Assembly (NCBI RefSeq): GCF_036010505.1
Contig: NZ_CP108569.1
Span: forward strand, 6,544,501-6,608,500
Direction: 5' to 3'
Source of the DNA: Streptomyces sp. NBC_01197
Lineage (GTDB): Bacteria > Actinomycetota > Actinomycetes > Streptomycetales > Streptomycetaceae
DNA length: 64,000 nucleotides
Part shown: in pieces, positions 19,084-28,038 of the stretch
Position numbering within the stretch: position 1 is the first letter of the stretch
Layout of the letters: the number at the start of each line of letters is the position of its first letter
Made by a program: the position numbers and the translations under genes
Notes under the pieces: generated by a model
Databases searched by the model: none
The model's input: the letters and a program-made list of their open reading frames with translations, nothing else
Told to the model about the DNA's origin: nothing

Positions 19084-20400
19084 ATGGAACTGTCCGACGC
19101 GGGTGTCACCGCCGGCCGAAGGCCCCGAAGGCGCCTGGGCGCCCTGATCACCGCCGCGGTCACGCTGGCGGCCGTGCTCGTCCCGGCCGCCTCATCGGCC
19201 GCGGCCTCTCATTCCAGCCCGGCACCGAAGGTCCCCAGGACCGCAGTGATGGACGGCCGGCGGCTCCAGCAGGCCCGGATCCGCCTCGACCACGGCGACC
19301 CGGCGCTCCGGAAACCGGTCAGGGAGCTGACCGCGACAGCGGACAGCTGGCTCGGTCAGGGGCCGTGGACGGTGACCGACAAGACGAAGCCCGCACCCGG
19401 CGGCGACCCGCACGACTATCTGAGCCAGGCCCCGTACTGGTGGCCGTCCCAGCCCAAGACCGCCGACAACCCGTGGGGCTGCCCGTACGTCCAGCGCGAC
19501 GGCGAGCGCAACCCCGAGGTCGACACCGGCACCGACCGGCCCGACCTCGGCAAGGTCTTCAACTCCGTCACCAGCCTCAGCCTCGCCTGGTACTACACCG
19601 GCCGTAAGGCGTACGCCGAGCACGCCGCCGAGATCCTGCGCACCTGGTTCGTCGACCCGGCGACCCGGATGAACCCGGACCTCGACCACGGGCAGTTCAT
19701 CCCCTGCAAGTACGACGGCCGTGCCATCGGCATCATCGACTTCTCCCAGCAGTACACCAGCGTCCTCGACGCCATCGCGGTCCTCGACACCGGCGCCCCG
19801 GGCTGGACCGCCGGCGACCGGACCGGGATGAGCAGCTGGAACAAGGACTTCCTCGGCTGGCTCACCGGCTCGGACTTCGGCAAGGAGGAGTCGGCGGCCG
19901 AGAACAACCACGGCACCTTCATGGACATGCAGGTCGCCGGGCTCGCCCTGGCCACCGGCGACCGGGCGCTGGCCCGCAGGACCGTCCTGGACGCCCGGCA
20001 CAAGCGGATCGACGCCCAGATCGCGGCCGACGGAACCCAGCCGCAGGAACTCGCGCGGACCCGCAGCTGGCACTACTCGACCTTCGACCTGGTGGCCTAC
20101 ACACGGCTCGCGGCCATCGGGCAGCACGTCGGAGCGGACCTCTGGCACTACCGGGGGCCGCAGGGGCAGACCCTGTTCAAGGCGGTCGATCTGCTGCTCC
20201 CCGCGGCCACCGGGGCGTCCGGCTGGCCGTACCCCGAGCTGGACTTCCAGCGGTACGCGGCGAGCGACATCGTGCACGCGGCGGCCGACGCCGGTGACAC
20301 CAGGGCGAGGGCCGCGCTCCCGCAGCTCCAGACCCCGCCCGGCGGCGACCTGTGGGCACTGCGGCCCGCCGCCGAACAGCTGGACTCGATCGCGGGCTGA
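19084..20400 (+). CDS. Secreted alginate-lyase family protein
   Basis: A 438-residue protein with an N-terminal signal peptide: arginine-rich RRPRRR, a hydrophobic core about residues 24-42, then an ASSAAA cleavage region. The mature part resembles the alpha/alpha-toroid alginate lyase family found widely in Streptomyces. Visible segments include APYWWPS, NSVTSLSLAWYYTG, and ENNHGTFMDMQVAGLALATGD, which carries the conserved Asn-His active-site motif. GAGGGGAG precedes the ATG. Polysaccharide substrate is unknown; alginate should not be assumed. It is transcribed divergently from the uracil permease and convergently with an MFS gene. Confidence 0.85.
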   Translation: MELSDAGVTAGRRPRRRLGALITAAVTLAAVLVPAASSAAASHSSPAPKVPRTAVMDGRRLQQARIRLDHGDPALRKPVRELTATADSWLGQGPWTVTDKTKPAPGGDPHDYLSQAPYWWPSQPKTADNPWGCPYVQRDGERNPEVDTGTDRPDLGKVFNSVTSLSLAWYYTGRKAYAEHAAEILRTWFVDPATRMNPDLDHGQFIPCKYDGRAIGIIDFSQQYTSVLDAIAVLDTGAPGWTAGDRTGMSSWNKDFLGWLTGSDFGKEESAAENNHGTFMDMQVAGLALATGDRALARRTVLDARHKRIDAQIAADGTQPQELARTRSWHYSTFDLVAYTRLAAIGQHVGADLWHYRGPQGQTLFKAVDLLLPAATGASGWPYPELDFQRYAASDIVHAAADAGDTRARAALPQLQTPPGGDLWALRPAAEQLDSIAG

Positions 20401-20475
20401 ACCCACCGGGCAGACCGATGAGTTGATTGCACGGCTGACCTCATGGGCGGATTCGGTACGGGCCGTTCGTCCGGA

Positions 20476-21705
20476 TCAGGCCGGGCCCGCGGCGCCGGGG
20501 TCGCGGGCCCCCTGTTCCGCCCCGGCCGCCCCCGCCGCCACCACCCGGTTCGCCGAGCGCAGCACACCCGCGGCCAGCACCAGGCCGAACGCCAGCACCG
20601 TCACCAGGATGAAGGAGCCCACCAGTGAGGTCGCGTCGGCGATCCCGCCGATCGCCGACGGCGCGATGAGCCCCGAGGTGTACGTGACGGTGGCGACGCC
20701 TGCGATGGCCTGGCTGGGCCTGGGGCCGCTCCGCCCGGCCGCCGCGAAGGCCAGCGGGACGACCACCGCGACTCCGAGCCCGATCAGCGCGAAACCGCCC
20801 ATCGCAGCCCAGGGACTGGGAGCCAGTACCACCAGCAGCCCGCCCAGCGTGGCCAGGACCCCGCCCGAGCGCACCGTACGTACCGCGCCGAAGCGGTCGA
20901 CCACCCGGTCCCCGGCGAGTCTGGCCACCGCCATGGTGAGCGAGAAGGCGGTGGTGGATCCGGCGGCGACGCCCGCCGATGTGCCCAACGTGTCCCGCAG
21001 GAAGACCGCCGACCAGTCGAGGCTCGCGCCCTCCGCGAAGACCGCACAGAAGCCGACAGCACCGATGACCAGCGCGGTCCTGGGCGGCAGCGCGAAGCGC
21101 GGCGGCGCGGTGTCGTGCGCCGTGCTCCGCAGGTCGAGTACCCCCTGGCAGGCGGCGAGCCCCAGTACGGTGAGGGCCGCGGCGGCGACGCAGTGGTGGA
21201 GCCGGGCATCGCTGCCCAGATGGGCGGCGAGTGTGCCCGCTGCCGACCCGATCAGGGCGCCTGCGCTCCACATGCCGTGCAGCCCGGACATGATGGACCG
21301 GCCGAGCCGGTTCTCCGTCTCGACCCCCAGCGCGTTCATCGCCACGTCCGCCATGCCCGCGGCGGCGCCGTAGAAGAAGAGCACGGCGCAGAGCGTGACC
21401 AGGTTCGGAGCGAACGCGGGCAGCGCCAGTGCCAGCGTCCACAGCACGAGCAGTCCGCGCAGCGCGTTGCGGGCCCCGAACCGGTGGGTGACCGCACCCG
21501 AGACCGGCATCAGCAGCGACGATCCGATCGCGGGAAAGGCCAGCGCGAGGCCGAGCTGGCCCGCGCTCAACCCGGCGTGCTCCTGGATCCAGGGGACGCG
21601 GGTCGCGAAGCTGCCGGTCACCGCGCCATGCACGCAGAACACGGCGGCCAGGGCGTACCGCCCCCGCTTTACTCTGCGCAGGCTGAAGCCCGCCTCGCCG
21701 GTCAT
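20476..21705 (-). CDS. MFS transporter
   Basis: A 409-residue major facilitator protein with about 12 membrane helices. It has the loop 2-3 motif THRFGARNALRG and its pseudo-repeat ADRVVDRFGAVRTVRSGG-like segment between helices 8 and 9. ATG at 21705 was selected because upstream in-frame residues are arginine-rich and unconserved. It is divergent from a ROK regulator with a perfect palindrome between them, so it is probably the regulated target. A sugar or small-molecule efflux role is inference; the ROK pairing favours a sugar-related substrate. Confidence 0.88.
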   Translation of the reverse strand: MTGEAGFSLRRVKRGRYALAAVFCVHGAVTGSFATRVPWIQEHAGLSAGQLGLALAFPAIGSSLLMPVSGAVTHRFGARNALRGLLVLWTLALALPAFAPNLVTLCAVLFFYGAAAGMADVAMNALGVETENRLGRSIMSGLHGMWSAGALIGSAAGTLAAHLGSDARLHHCVAAAALTVLGLAACQGVLDLRSTAHDTAPPRFALPPRTALVIGAVGFCAVFAEGASLDWSAVFLRDTLGTSAGVAAGSTTAFSLTMAVARLAGDRVVDRFGAVRTVRSGGVLATLGGLLVVLAPSPWAAMGGFALIGLGVAVVVPLAFAAAGRSGPRPSQAIAGVATVTYTSGLIAPSAIGGIADATSLVGSFILVTVLAFGLVLAAGVLRSANRVVAAGAAGAEQGARDPGAAGPA

Positions 21706-21788
21706 GCGCCCTCCCCGAGCGTCGTGTCGCTGTCCCGTACCCCTGATGCGGCCCCCGCGCACCGCTGCGTGCGGACCGGGACGTAAAC

Positions 21789-21809
21789 TATCAGGCAACC
21801 TGCCTGATA
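21789..21809. promoter_or_regulatory. Perfect palindromic operator between MFS and ROK genes
   Basis: TATCAGGCA-N3-TGCCTGATA is a perfect 9-bp dyad ending 24 bp before the ROK start codon. It overlaps AT-rich promoter-like sequence (GATAAATAGAT). Its place between a regulator and a divergent transporter indicates the ROK protein's own operator. Confidence 0.7.
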
Positions 21810-21833
21810 AATAGATCTGGAAGGATCCCGGCC

Positions 21834-23009
21834 ATGCCCGCCTCCTCGATCACCGCACGGGCCGTCAACGACCGCATCGCCCTCGGTCTGCTCCAGGAAG
21901 AGGGCCCCCTGACGGCCGGGCAGCTCAAGACGCTCACCGGGCTCTCCCGGCCGAGCGTCGCCGACCTCGTGGAGCGGCTGCAGGCGGCCGGGCTGATCTG
22001 CGTCGTCGGCGAGACGGGCGCGGAGCGGCGCGGTCCGAACGCCCGGCTGTACGGAATCGTGGCCGACCGGGCGCACCTCGCGGCTCTCGACGTACGGACC
22101 GGAAGCGTCGCCGTGGTCGTCACCGACCTGCTCGGCGCAGTGCTCGCCGAGGCCGCGCTGCCCGTCGGCGACGGCGCGGGACCCGGCCCCGCTGACGCAG
22201 TGGAGGAGGCGGCCGCCCTGCTGGAGCGAACCGTGCGGCAGGCAGGCGCCGCCCGACTGCACAGCGTCGGCATCGGCGCTCCGGGCCTCATCGACCCGGC
22301 CACCGGCGAACTCCGCAGCGCACGCGGCCTGCCCGCTTGGCACCGCAGCCTGGTCGGCGCGCTCCAGGAGCGGCTGCCCGCCACGGTCCTGGTCGAGAAC
22401 GAGACCAATCTCGCCGCCCTCGCCGAGCAGCGGAGCGGCGCGGCCCGCGGGCTCGGCACCTTCGTCATGCTCTGGCTCGGCCACGGTGTCGGCGCCGCCC
22501 TCGTCCTCGAAGGGAAGCTGCGCCGGGGCGCGTCGGGCGGCGCGGGGGAGATCGGCTTCCTCCCGGTGCCCGGCAAGGGGCTCCCGTCGGCCACCGACTG
22601 CGGCGACGGGTTCCACGGACTGGCCGGCAGCGCCGCGGTCTGCGCGCTCGCCGAGCGGCACGCCGTCACGGCGGTGCCGGAGCCACGGGAACCCGCGGCC
22701 GCCGCCGCCGTACGGGCCGCCCCGTCGGCGGGCCGGCGCGGCGAGGACTTTCTGGAGGCGCTGGCCGGATATATCGCCCTCGGCGCCGCAGCCGTCGTCG
22801 CCGTGGTCGACCCTGGCTGTGTGGTGCTGGGCGGCGAGATCGGCCACGCTGGAGGCGCGGACCTCGCGGCCCGGGTGGAACGGCATCTGGCCGCCCTGTC
22901 CCCACTGCGTACCGAAGTGCGCGCGGGGACGCTCGGCGGCGCGGCAGTGCTGCACGGCGCACTGCTGACCGCGCGGGACGCGGCGCAGGACGATCTGTTC
23001 GGCGGCTGA
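21834..23009 (+). CDS. ROK family transcriptional regulator
   Basis: A 391-residue NagC/XylR-type repressor. The N-terminal winged helix (LTAGQLKTLTGLSRPSVADLVERL, about residues 24-47) is followed by a sugar-kinase-like ROK domain with IGAPGLIDPATGEL, the VENETNLAALAE segment and GHGVGAALVLEGKL. The usual ROK zinc-binding CxCGxxGC motif is not intact: only DCGDGFHGLAG is seen at that position, so metal binding may be lost. It likely controls the divergent MFS gene and itself through the palindrome at 21789-21809. Confidence 0.88.
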   Translation: MPASSITARAVNDRIALGLLQEEGPLTAGQLKTLTGLSRPSVADLVERLQAAGLICVVGETGAERRGPNARLYGIVADRAHLAALDVRTGSVAVVVTDLLGAVLAEAALPVGDGAGPGPADAVEEAAALLERTVRQAGAARLHSVGIGAPGLIDPATGELRSARGLPAWHRSLVGALQERLPATVLVENETNLAALAEQRSGAARGLGTFVMLWLGHGVGAALVLEGKLRRGASGGAGEIGFLPVPGKGLPSATDCGDGFHGLAGSAAVCALAERHAVTAVPEPREPAAAAAVRAAPSAGRRGEDFLEALAGYIALGAAAVVAVVDPGCVVLGGEIGHAGGADLAARVERHLAALSPLRTEVRAGTLGGAAVLHGALLTARDAAQDDLFGG

Positions 23010-23062
23010 ACTGTGCCGCCCGGCACGGACGGTGACCGGCTGGTCGCAGCTTCTGTGAGCCA

Positions 23063-23079
23063 GGCCACATGAGGTGGCC
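23063..23079 (+). terminator. Short hairpin after the ROK gene
   Basis: GGCCAC (23063-23068) pairs with GTGGCC (23074-23079) around a 5-nt loop, 54 nt after the ROK stop codon and before the riboswitch. A weak terminator candidate. Confidence 0.4.
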
Positions 23080-23127
23080 CGCATGGCCGACGGCCGGACG
23101 TGGCAGACTTGCCCTGTACCAGCAGCA

Positions 23128-23254
23128 GCGCACTCCGGGGTCGGTGTAATTCCGAACCGGCGGTTATAGTCCGCGACCCGTCCGCATCCAGTGGGCGGTT
23201 GACCAGGTGTGATTCCTGGACCGACGGTGAAAGTCCGGATGGGAGGCAGTGCGC
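23128..23254 (+). ncRNA. FMN riboswitch (RFN element)
   Basis: All the conserved RFN blocks are present. Helix P1 is formed by GCGCACT (23128-23134) and AGTGCGC (23248-23254). The 5' part has CTCCGGGGTCGGTGTAATTC and CCGAACCGGCGGTTATAGTC, and the 3' part has GACCGACGGTGAAAGTCC and GGATGGGAGGCAGTG. A Streptomyces-type variable arm lies between. The ribD start is 143 nt downstream. In that space a perfect hairpin CTGTCG-TCAT-CGACAG (23344-23359) and a possible pairing of TCCTG (23325-23329) with CAGGA in the ribD ribosome site (23385-23389) suggest control of translation rather than termination; this last part is inference. Confidence 0.96.
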
Positions 23255-23396
23255 GGCGGGCCGTATTGGTACGCCGTAACCGGTGGTTTGTCGTCCCGAC
23301 ACAACCGTCCCCCGGCCCCGGCGTTCCTGTGTGGTCCCGCTCTCTGTCGTCATCGACAGGCCCCGGAGTCCGTGCCCGAAGAGGCAGGAGGACCCG

Positions 23397-24503
23397 GTGG
23401 CCACCGCAGCCGTTCCGTCGCCGCAGGCGGCCGACGCCATGCGCCGAGCCATCGCGCTCGCAGCACGCGGACTCGGATCCACCAGCCCCAACCCCGTCGT
23501 CGGGTGCGTCATCCTCGACGCGGCGGGCGAGCCGGCGGGCGAAGGCTTCCACCAGCGGGCCGGCGGCCCGCACGCCGAGGTCAACGCACTCGCGGCGGCA
23601 GGCGGCCGGGCGCGCGGCGGCACCGCGTACGTCACGCTCGAACCCTGCAACCACACCGGCCGCACCGGCCCCTGCGCCCGGGCGCTCATCGACGCCGGTG
23701 TCGCCCGCGTGGTGTACGCGGTCGGCGACCCCAACCCGCAGGCCACCGGCGGCGCCGACACTCTGCGCGCGGCCGGCGTCACGGTGACGGGGGGTCTGCT
23801 CGCCGGCGAGGCCGAAGCGGGCAACGCCGCCTGGCTCACCGCGGTGCGCCTCGGCCGCCCCCATGTGACCTGGAAGTACGCGGCGACGCTCGACGGCCGT
23901 ATCGCGGCCGCCGACCGGACGAGCCGCTGGATCACATCGGCCGAGTCCCGCGCCGACGTCCACCGGCTGCGCGCCGAGTCCGACGCGGTCCTCGTCGGCT
24001 CGGGAACCCTGCGCACCGACGACCCGCACCTCGCCGTCCGCGGTATCGAGGGCGCCACCCAGCCGCTGCGGGTGGTCCTGGACACCCATGCCCGCTCCCT
24101 CACCCCCACCGCCCGGGTCCTGGACGGAGCGGCGCCGACGCTGGTCGTCGTCGGCCAGGGCGTCGCCGCGCCCCCGCTCCCCGGAACAGGCGGCGCCGAG
24201 GTGGCGCAACTGCCGTACGACGGGGCGGGTATCGCCGTCGACACCCTGCTCGCCGAGCTGTACGCGCGCGGTGTCCGCTCCGTACTCCTCGAAGGGGGAC
24301 CGACACTGGCCGGCTCCTTCGTCGCCGCCGGCGCCGTCGACCGGGTCGTCGGCTATCTCGCCCCCGTCCTCCTCGGCGCGGGCCCCGCGGCCCTCGCCGA
24401 CGCCGGAATCACCACCATCACCGACGCGTTGCGACTCGACGTCACCGAGACCGTCCGCATCGGCCCCGATCTGCGGATCACCGCCACCCCGAAGGAGCGC
24501 TGA
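23397..24503 (+). CDS. ribD: Bifunctional diaminohydroxyphosphoribosylaminopyrimidine deaminase/reductase
   Basis: Second and third steps of riboflavin synthesis, 368 residues. The N-terminal deaminase domain has the zinc motif HAEVNAL (with the proton-shuttle Glu) and PCNHTGRTGPC with its two ligand cysteines. The C-terminal reductase domain starts around VTWKYAATLDGRIAA and has the NADPH loop LLEGGPTLAGSF. GTG at 23397 has AGGAGG 5 nt upstream; no closer start fits better. First gene of the operon behind the FMN riboswitch, 5 nt from ribE. Confidence 0.96.
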   Translation: MATAAVPSPQAADAMRRAIALAARGLGSTSPNPVVGCVILDAAGEPAGEGFHQRAGGPHAEVNALAAAGGRARGGTAYVTLEPCNHTGRTGPCARALIDAGVARVVYAVGDPNPQATGGADTLRAAGVTVTGGLLAGEAEAGNAAWLTAVRLGRPHVTWKYAATLDGRIAAADRTSRWITSAESRADVHRLRAESDAVLVGSGTLRTDDPHLAVRGIEGATQPLRVVLDTHARSLTPTARVLDGAAPTLVVVGQGVAAPPLPGTGGAEVAQLPYDGAGIAVDTLLAELYARGVRSVLLEGGPTLAGSFVAAGAVDRVVGYLAPVLLGAGPAALADAGITTITDALRLDVTETVRIGPDLRITATPKER

Positions 24504-24508
24504 GCGCC

Positions 24509-25132
24509 GTGTTCACCGGAATCGTCGAAGAACTGGGCGAGGTCACCGCCGTCGAGAACCTCGGCGACGCCTCCCGCTTCCGCCTGCGCGGACCGGTCGT
24601 GACCGAGGACGCCAAGCACGGCGACTCCATCGCCGTCAACGGCGTCTGTCTCACCGTGGTCGACTCCGGCGGTGGCGAGTTCACCGCCGATGTCATGGCC
24701 GAGACACTCAACCGCTCCAGCCTCGGCGCGCTCGCCACCGGCACCCGGGTCAACCTCGAACGCCCCATGGCGCTCGGGGGCCGCCTCGGCGGACACCTCG
24801 TACAGGGCCATGTGGACGGCACCGGCACCGTCGTGGAACGCAAACCGTCCGACCACTGGGAGATCGTGAAGATCTCGCTCCCGGCCGGCCTCTCCCGGTA
24901 CGTCGTGGAGAAGGGCTCCATCACCGTCGACGGAGTCAGCCTCACCGTCGTCGACGCCGGACCTGACTACTTCACCATCAGCCTCATCCCCACCACCCTC
25001 GCCGTGACCACTCTCGGCATCAAGCAGGCGGGCGATCCGGTCAATCTCGAAGTGGACGTACTCGCCAAGTACGTCGAGCGGCTGCTCGGCGCCGACGGCA
25101 CCCGCGCCACACCCGGACCGGAGGGCAGCTGA
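24509..25132 (+). CDS. ribE: Riboflavin synthase alpha subunit
   Basis: Dismutes two 6,7-dimethyl-8-ribityllumazine molecules to riboflavin. The 207-residue protein shows the internal repeat of two lumazine-binding barrels: MFTGIVEELG, SIAVNGVCLTVV and MAETLNRSSLG in the first, and HLVQGHVDGTG, SITVDGVSLTVVD and LIPTTLAVTTLG in the second. GTG at 24509 is the usual MFTGIVEE start. Stop and the next start are 1 nt apart. Confidence 0.96.
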   Translation: MFTGIVEELGEVTAVENLGDASRFRLRGPVVTEDAKHGDSIAVNGVCLTVVDSGGGEFTADVMAETLNRSSLGALATGTRVNLERPMALGGRLGGHLVQGHVDGTGTVVERKPSDHWEIVKISLPAGLSRYVVEKGSITVDGVSLTVVDAGPDYFTISLIPTTLAVTTLGIKQAGDPVNLEVDVLAKYVERLLGADGTRATPGPEGS

Positions 25133-25133
25133 A

Positions 25134-25787
25134 GTGAGCGCACTGACCTGGCTGAACACCGAGGCGTTCACCGTGCTCGGCCAGCACATCCTGTGGTCCG
25201 ACATGACCGGCAACACCATCGGACTGATCGCGCTCGCCCTCGGCTGGCGCCGCTCGGTCCTGACGTGGCCCGCGCAGTTCCTGTCCGGCGTCATCCTCGT
25301 CGGCGCGTACTCCTCGGCCCATCTCAGCGGCGGAGTCGGGAAACAGCTGCTGGTCATCGGGATAGCCCTGTGGGGCTGGCGGGCCTGGACCCGGGGCAGA
25401 CAGCAGGCTCAGGACGGCAGCATCGCCGTCCGGTTCGCCAGCTGGCGCGAGCGCGGACTGCTGCTGGCGGGCGCCGTGGCCGGTACCGTCGCCGTGGCCG
25501 CTCTCTTCCTCGCCGTCCCCTCCCTGTCCTGGAGCCCGTGGGCCGACGCCTACATATTCGTCGGCACCCTGGTCGCGATGGTCGCCCAGGCGCGCGGTCT
25601 CGTCGAGTTCTGGTTCGCGTGGCTGCTCGTCGACCTCGTCGGCGTCCCCCTCGCCTTCCACAGCGGCCTGGCCTTCTCCGGCCTGGTCTACGTGGTCTAC
25701 TTCGCGCTCGTCCTCTGGGGCCTGCGCGACTGGTGGCTGCGCTCCCGTACGAGCGTCAAGCCGGCCCTGGAAGGAGCAGCAGCATGA
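25134..25787 (+). CDS. ribM: PnuC-family vitamin transporter, probable riboflavin importer
   Basis: A 217-residue membrane protein with about 6-8 helices, of the PnuC family: [17 protein letters not shown] near the N terminus and the W-G-W-R-A-W segment in the middle. In Corynebacterium glutamicum and S. davaonensis the PnuC-type RibM imports riboflavin and lies in FMN-riboswitch-controlled transcripts. The position between ribE and ribAB behind the riboswitch fits that role better than nicotinamide riboside uptake. Its stop overlaps the ribAB start by ATGA, so translation is probably coupled. Confidence 0.88.
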   Translation: MSALTWLNTEAFTVLGQHILWSDMTGNTIGLIALALGWRRSVLTWPAQFLSGVILVGAYSSAHLSGGVGKQLLVIGIALWGWRAWTRGRQQAQDGSIAVRFASWRERGLLLAGAVAGTVAVAALFLAVPSLSWSPWADAYIFVGTLVAMVAQARGLVEFWFAWLLVDLVGVPLAFHSGLAFSGLVYVVYFALVLWGLRDWWLRSRTSVKPALEGAAA

Positions 25788-27067
25788 CTGCCGAGCCCGT
25801 CTGGTACTCGACCGACAACGCCGAGAACCTCTCCCTCGACCCCGTGGAACAGGCCATACGCGACATCGCGGCGGGCCGGCCCGTGGTGGTCGTCGACGAC
25901 GAGGACCGCGAGAACGAGGGCGACCTCGTCATCGCGGCCGAGAAGGCCACCCCCGAGACAGTCGCGTTCATGATGAGCGAGTGCAGGGGACTGATCTGCG
26001 CACCCATGGAGGGCGACGAGCTGGCCCGGCTCGACCTCCCGCAGATGGTCGAGAACAACACCGAGTCGATGCAGACGGCCTTCACCGTCTCCGTCGACGC
26101 CGGCGCCGCGCACGGGGTCACCACCGGTATCTCCGCCGCGGACCGTGCGACCACCCTGCGGCTGCTCGCCGACGGCCGGGCCGGCGCCGGGGACTTCGTA
26201 CGCCCCGGGCACGTCTTCCCGCTGCGGGCCAGGCCCGGCGGGGTGCTCGTGCGCAACGGGCACACCGAGGCGGCCGTCGACCTGGCCCGGCTGGCCGGTC
26301 TGCGCCCGGCCGGCGCGATCGTCGAGATCGCGGGGGAGGACGGGGTGATGCTGCGGCTGCCCGAGCTGGTGCCGTTCGCGCGCAAACACGGTCTCACGAT
26401 CATCTCCATCGGGGACCTGATCGCCTACCGCCGCAGCTCCGAACCGCTGGTCCGCCGCGAGGCGACCGTCCGGCTCCCCACCGCCTACGGCGAGTTCACC
26501 GCGTACGGCTACCGCTCCATCGCCGACGGGATCGAGCATGTCGCCCTGGTGCACGGGGAGATCGGGGACGGCGACGACGTACTGGTGCGCATCCACTCCG
26601 AGTGCCTCACCGGCGACATCTTCCACTCGCTGCGCTGCGACTGCGGCCCCCAGCTCGAAGCCTCCATGGAGCGCGTCACCAGCGAGGGCCGCGGCGTCAT
26701 CGTCTACCTGCGCGGCCATGAGGGGCGCGGCATCGGACTGCTGTCCAAGCTGCGTGCCTACGAGCTCCAGGAGCGCGGCCGCGACACCCTCGACGCCAAC
26801 CTGGAACTCGGGCTCCCCGCCGACGCGCGCGACTACGGCGCCGGAGCCCAGATCCTGGCGGACCTAGGGGTGCGCAGCCTGCGGCTGATGACCAACAACC
26901 CCGAGAAGACCGCCGCCCTCGTCCGGCACGGCCTGGACGTCACCGGGCGGGAGGCAATGCCCGTCCAGGCGGGCGAGCACAACCTCCGGTACCTGCGCAC
27001 CAAGCGGGACCGGATGGGACACGACCTGCCCTGGCTGGACGCCTCGTCCGCCTGCGGCAACCAGTAG
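25784..27067 (+). CDS. ribAB: Bifunctional 3,4-dihydroxy-2-butanone-4-phosphate synthase/GTP cyclohydrolase II
   Basis: Makes both precursors of the lumazine step; 427 residues. The N-terminal DHBP synthase has [20 protein letters not shown] (metal-binding acidic loop) and [11 protein letters not shown], and [13 protein letters not shown] later. The C-terminal GTP cyclohydrolase II has the zinc cysteines in [33 protein letters not shown], and [11 protein letters not shown]. Both domains look intact. The C-terminal tail after KRDRMGH is short. It overlaps ribM by 4 nt. Confidence 0.96.
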   Translation: MTAEPVWYSTDNAENLSLDPVEQAIRDIAAGRPVVVVDDEDRENEGDLVIAAEKATPETVAFMMSECRGLICAPMEGDELARLDLPQMVENNTESMQTAFTVSVDAGAAHGVTTGISAADRATTLRLLADGRAGAGDFVRPGHVFPLRARPGGVLVRNGHTEAAVDLARLAGLRPAGAIVEIAGEDGVMLRLPELVPFARKHGLTIISIGDLIAYRRSSEPLVRREATVRLPTAYGEFTAYGYRSIADGIEHVALVHGEIGDGDDVLVRIHSECLTGDIFHSLRCDCGPQLEASMERVTSEGRGVIVYLRGHEGRGIGLLSKLRAYELQERGRDTLDANLELGLPADARDYGAGAQILADLGVRSLRLMTNNPEKTAALVRHGLDVTGREAMPVQAGEHNLRYLRTKRDRMGHDLPWLDASSACGNQ

Positions 27068-27121
27068 GACCGGGACAGCAGAAGGAGCCTCCGGTCCGAG
27101 AAGCACGAGAGAGAGACAGAC

Positions 27122-27607
27122 ATGAGCGGCAAGGGCGCACCCGAACTCACCGTGAAGAACTGCGGCGACCTGCGCGTGGCCGTCATCGCGGCCCAGTGGC
27201 ACGAGAAGGTCATGGACGGCCTCGTCGACGGCGCGCTGCGCGCCCTGGGCGAGCTGGGCATCGACGAACCGACCCTGCTGCGGGTCCCGGGCAGCTTCGA
27301 ACTCCCGGTGGTCGCCAAGGTCCTCGCGGGCCGCGGCTACGACGCGATCGTCGCTCTCGGCGTGGTCATCAGGGGCGGCACCCCGCACTTTGAGTATGTC
27401 TGCCAGGGCGTCACGGGCGGCCTCACGCAGGTCTCGGTCGAGACCGGCGTCCCGATCGGCTTCGGCGTGCTGACCTGCGACACCGAGGAGCAGGCGCTGG
27501 ACCGCGCCGGCCTCGCAGGATCCAACGAGGACAAGGGGCACGAAGCGGTCACCGCGGCTGTCGCCACCGCGACCACACTGCGCACGGTCAGCGAACCCTG
27601 GCGCTGA
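27122..27607 (+). CDS. ribH: 6,7-dimethyl-8-ribityllumazine synthase
   Basis: Penultimate step of riboflavin synthesis; 161 residues, family length. Conserved blocks are [47 protein letters not shown] with the catalytic histidine, and [28 protein letters not shown] lies before the ATG. It is 54 bp after ribAB and ends the riboflavin genes, followed by hisE after 34 bp. Confidence 0.97.
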   Translation: MSGKGAPELTVKNCGDLRVAVIAAQWHEKVMDGLVDGALRALGELGIDEPTLLRVPGSFELPVVAKVLAGRGYDAIVALGVVIRGGTPHFEYVCQGVTGGLTQVSVETGVPIGFGVLTCDTEEQALDRAGLAGSNEDKGHEAVTAAVATATTLRTVSEPWR

Positions 27608-27641
27608 GTGGGGACGGGGACCCCGTACTCTTAGCAGCATC

Positions 27642-27914
27642 ATGGCGAACAAAACCTTCGAAGAGCTCTTCTCCGAGCTCCAGCTCAAGGCCGCCAACGG
27701 CGACCCCTCCACTTCCCGTACCGCCGAACTGGTGGGCAAGGGCGTGCATGCCATCGGCAAGAAGGTCGTCGAGGAGGCAGCCGAGGTGTGGATGGCAGCC
27801 GAGCACGAGGGCAAGGAAGCCGCCGCCGAGGAGATCTCGCAGCTGCTGTACCACGTTCAGGTGATGATGGTCGCCCGTGGGATCTCACTCGACGACGTCT
27901 ACGCCCACCTCTGA
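27642..27914 (+). CDS. hisE: Phosphoribosyl-ATP pyrophosphatase
   Basis: Second step of histidine synthesis; 90 residues. A single all-alpha MazG-like domain: [10 protein letters not shown] at the start, [19 protein letters not shown] with the metal-binding E-E-x-x-E pattern, and [12 protein letters not shown] near the end. It is the separate actinobacterial form, not fused to hisI. Located 34 bp after ribH and 124 bp before hisG. Confidence 0.95.
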   Translation: MANKTFEELFSELQLKAANGDPSTSRTAELVGKGVHAIGKKVVEEAAEVWMAAEHEGKEAAAEEISQLLYHVQVMMVARGISLDDVYAHL

Positions 27915-27954
27915 GCACCCGCCTCACGCACACCGCACGTCCCACTCTCTGCGT

Positions 27955-28017
27955 ACGTCCAGACGTCCAGACGTCCAGCACCCCAGCACGCCGCAATCAC
28001 CGCACTCCGCAATCACT
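27955..28017 (+). repeat. Short repeats in the hisE-hisG spacer
   Basis: Three adjacent 8-bp copies of ACGTCCAG (27955-27978) are followed by two copies of CCGCAATCAC (27991-28000 and 28008-28017). The spacer is untranslated. The repeats have no known role and may be slippage products or a leader element. Confidence 0.7.
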
Positions 28018-28038
28018 CCGCACGAAGGAAGCGACCTC

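Noticed and set aside
21702..24209. An 835-codon open frame on the minus strand across the ROK gene, the FMN riboswitch and ribD
   Set aside because: It runs antisense through clearly conserved genes and a structured RNA and encodes low-complexity Gly/Arg/Asp-rich sequence.
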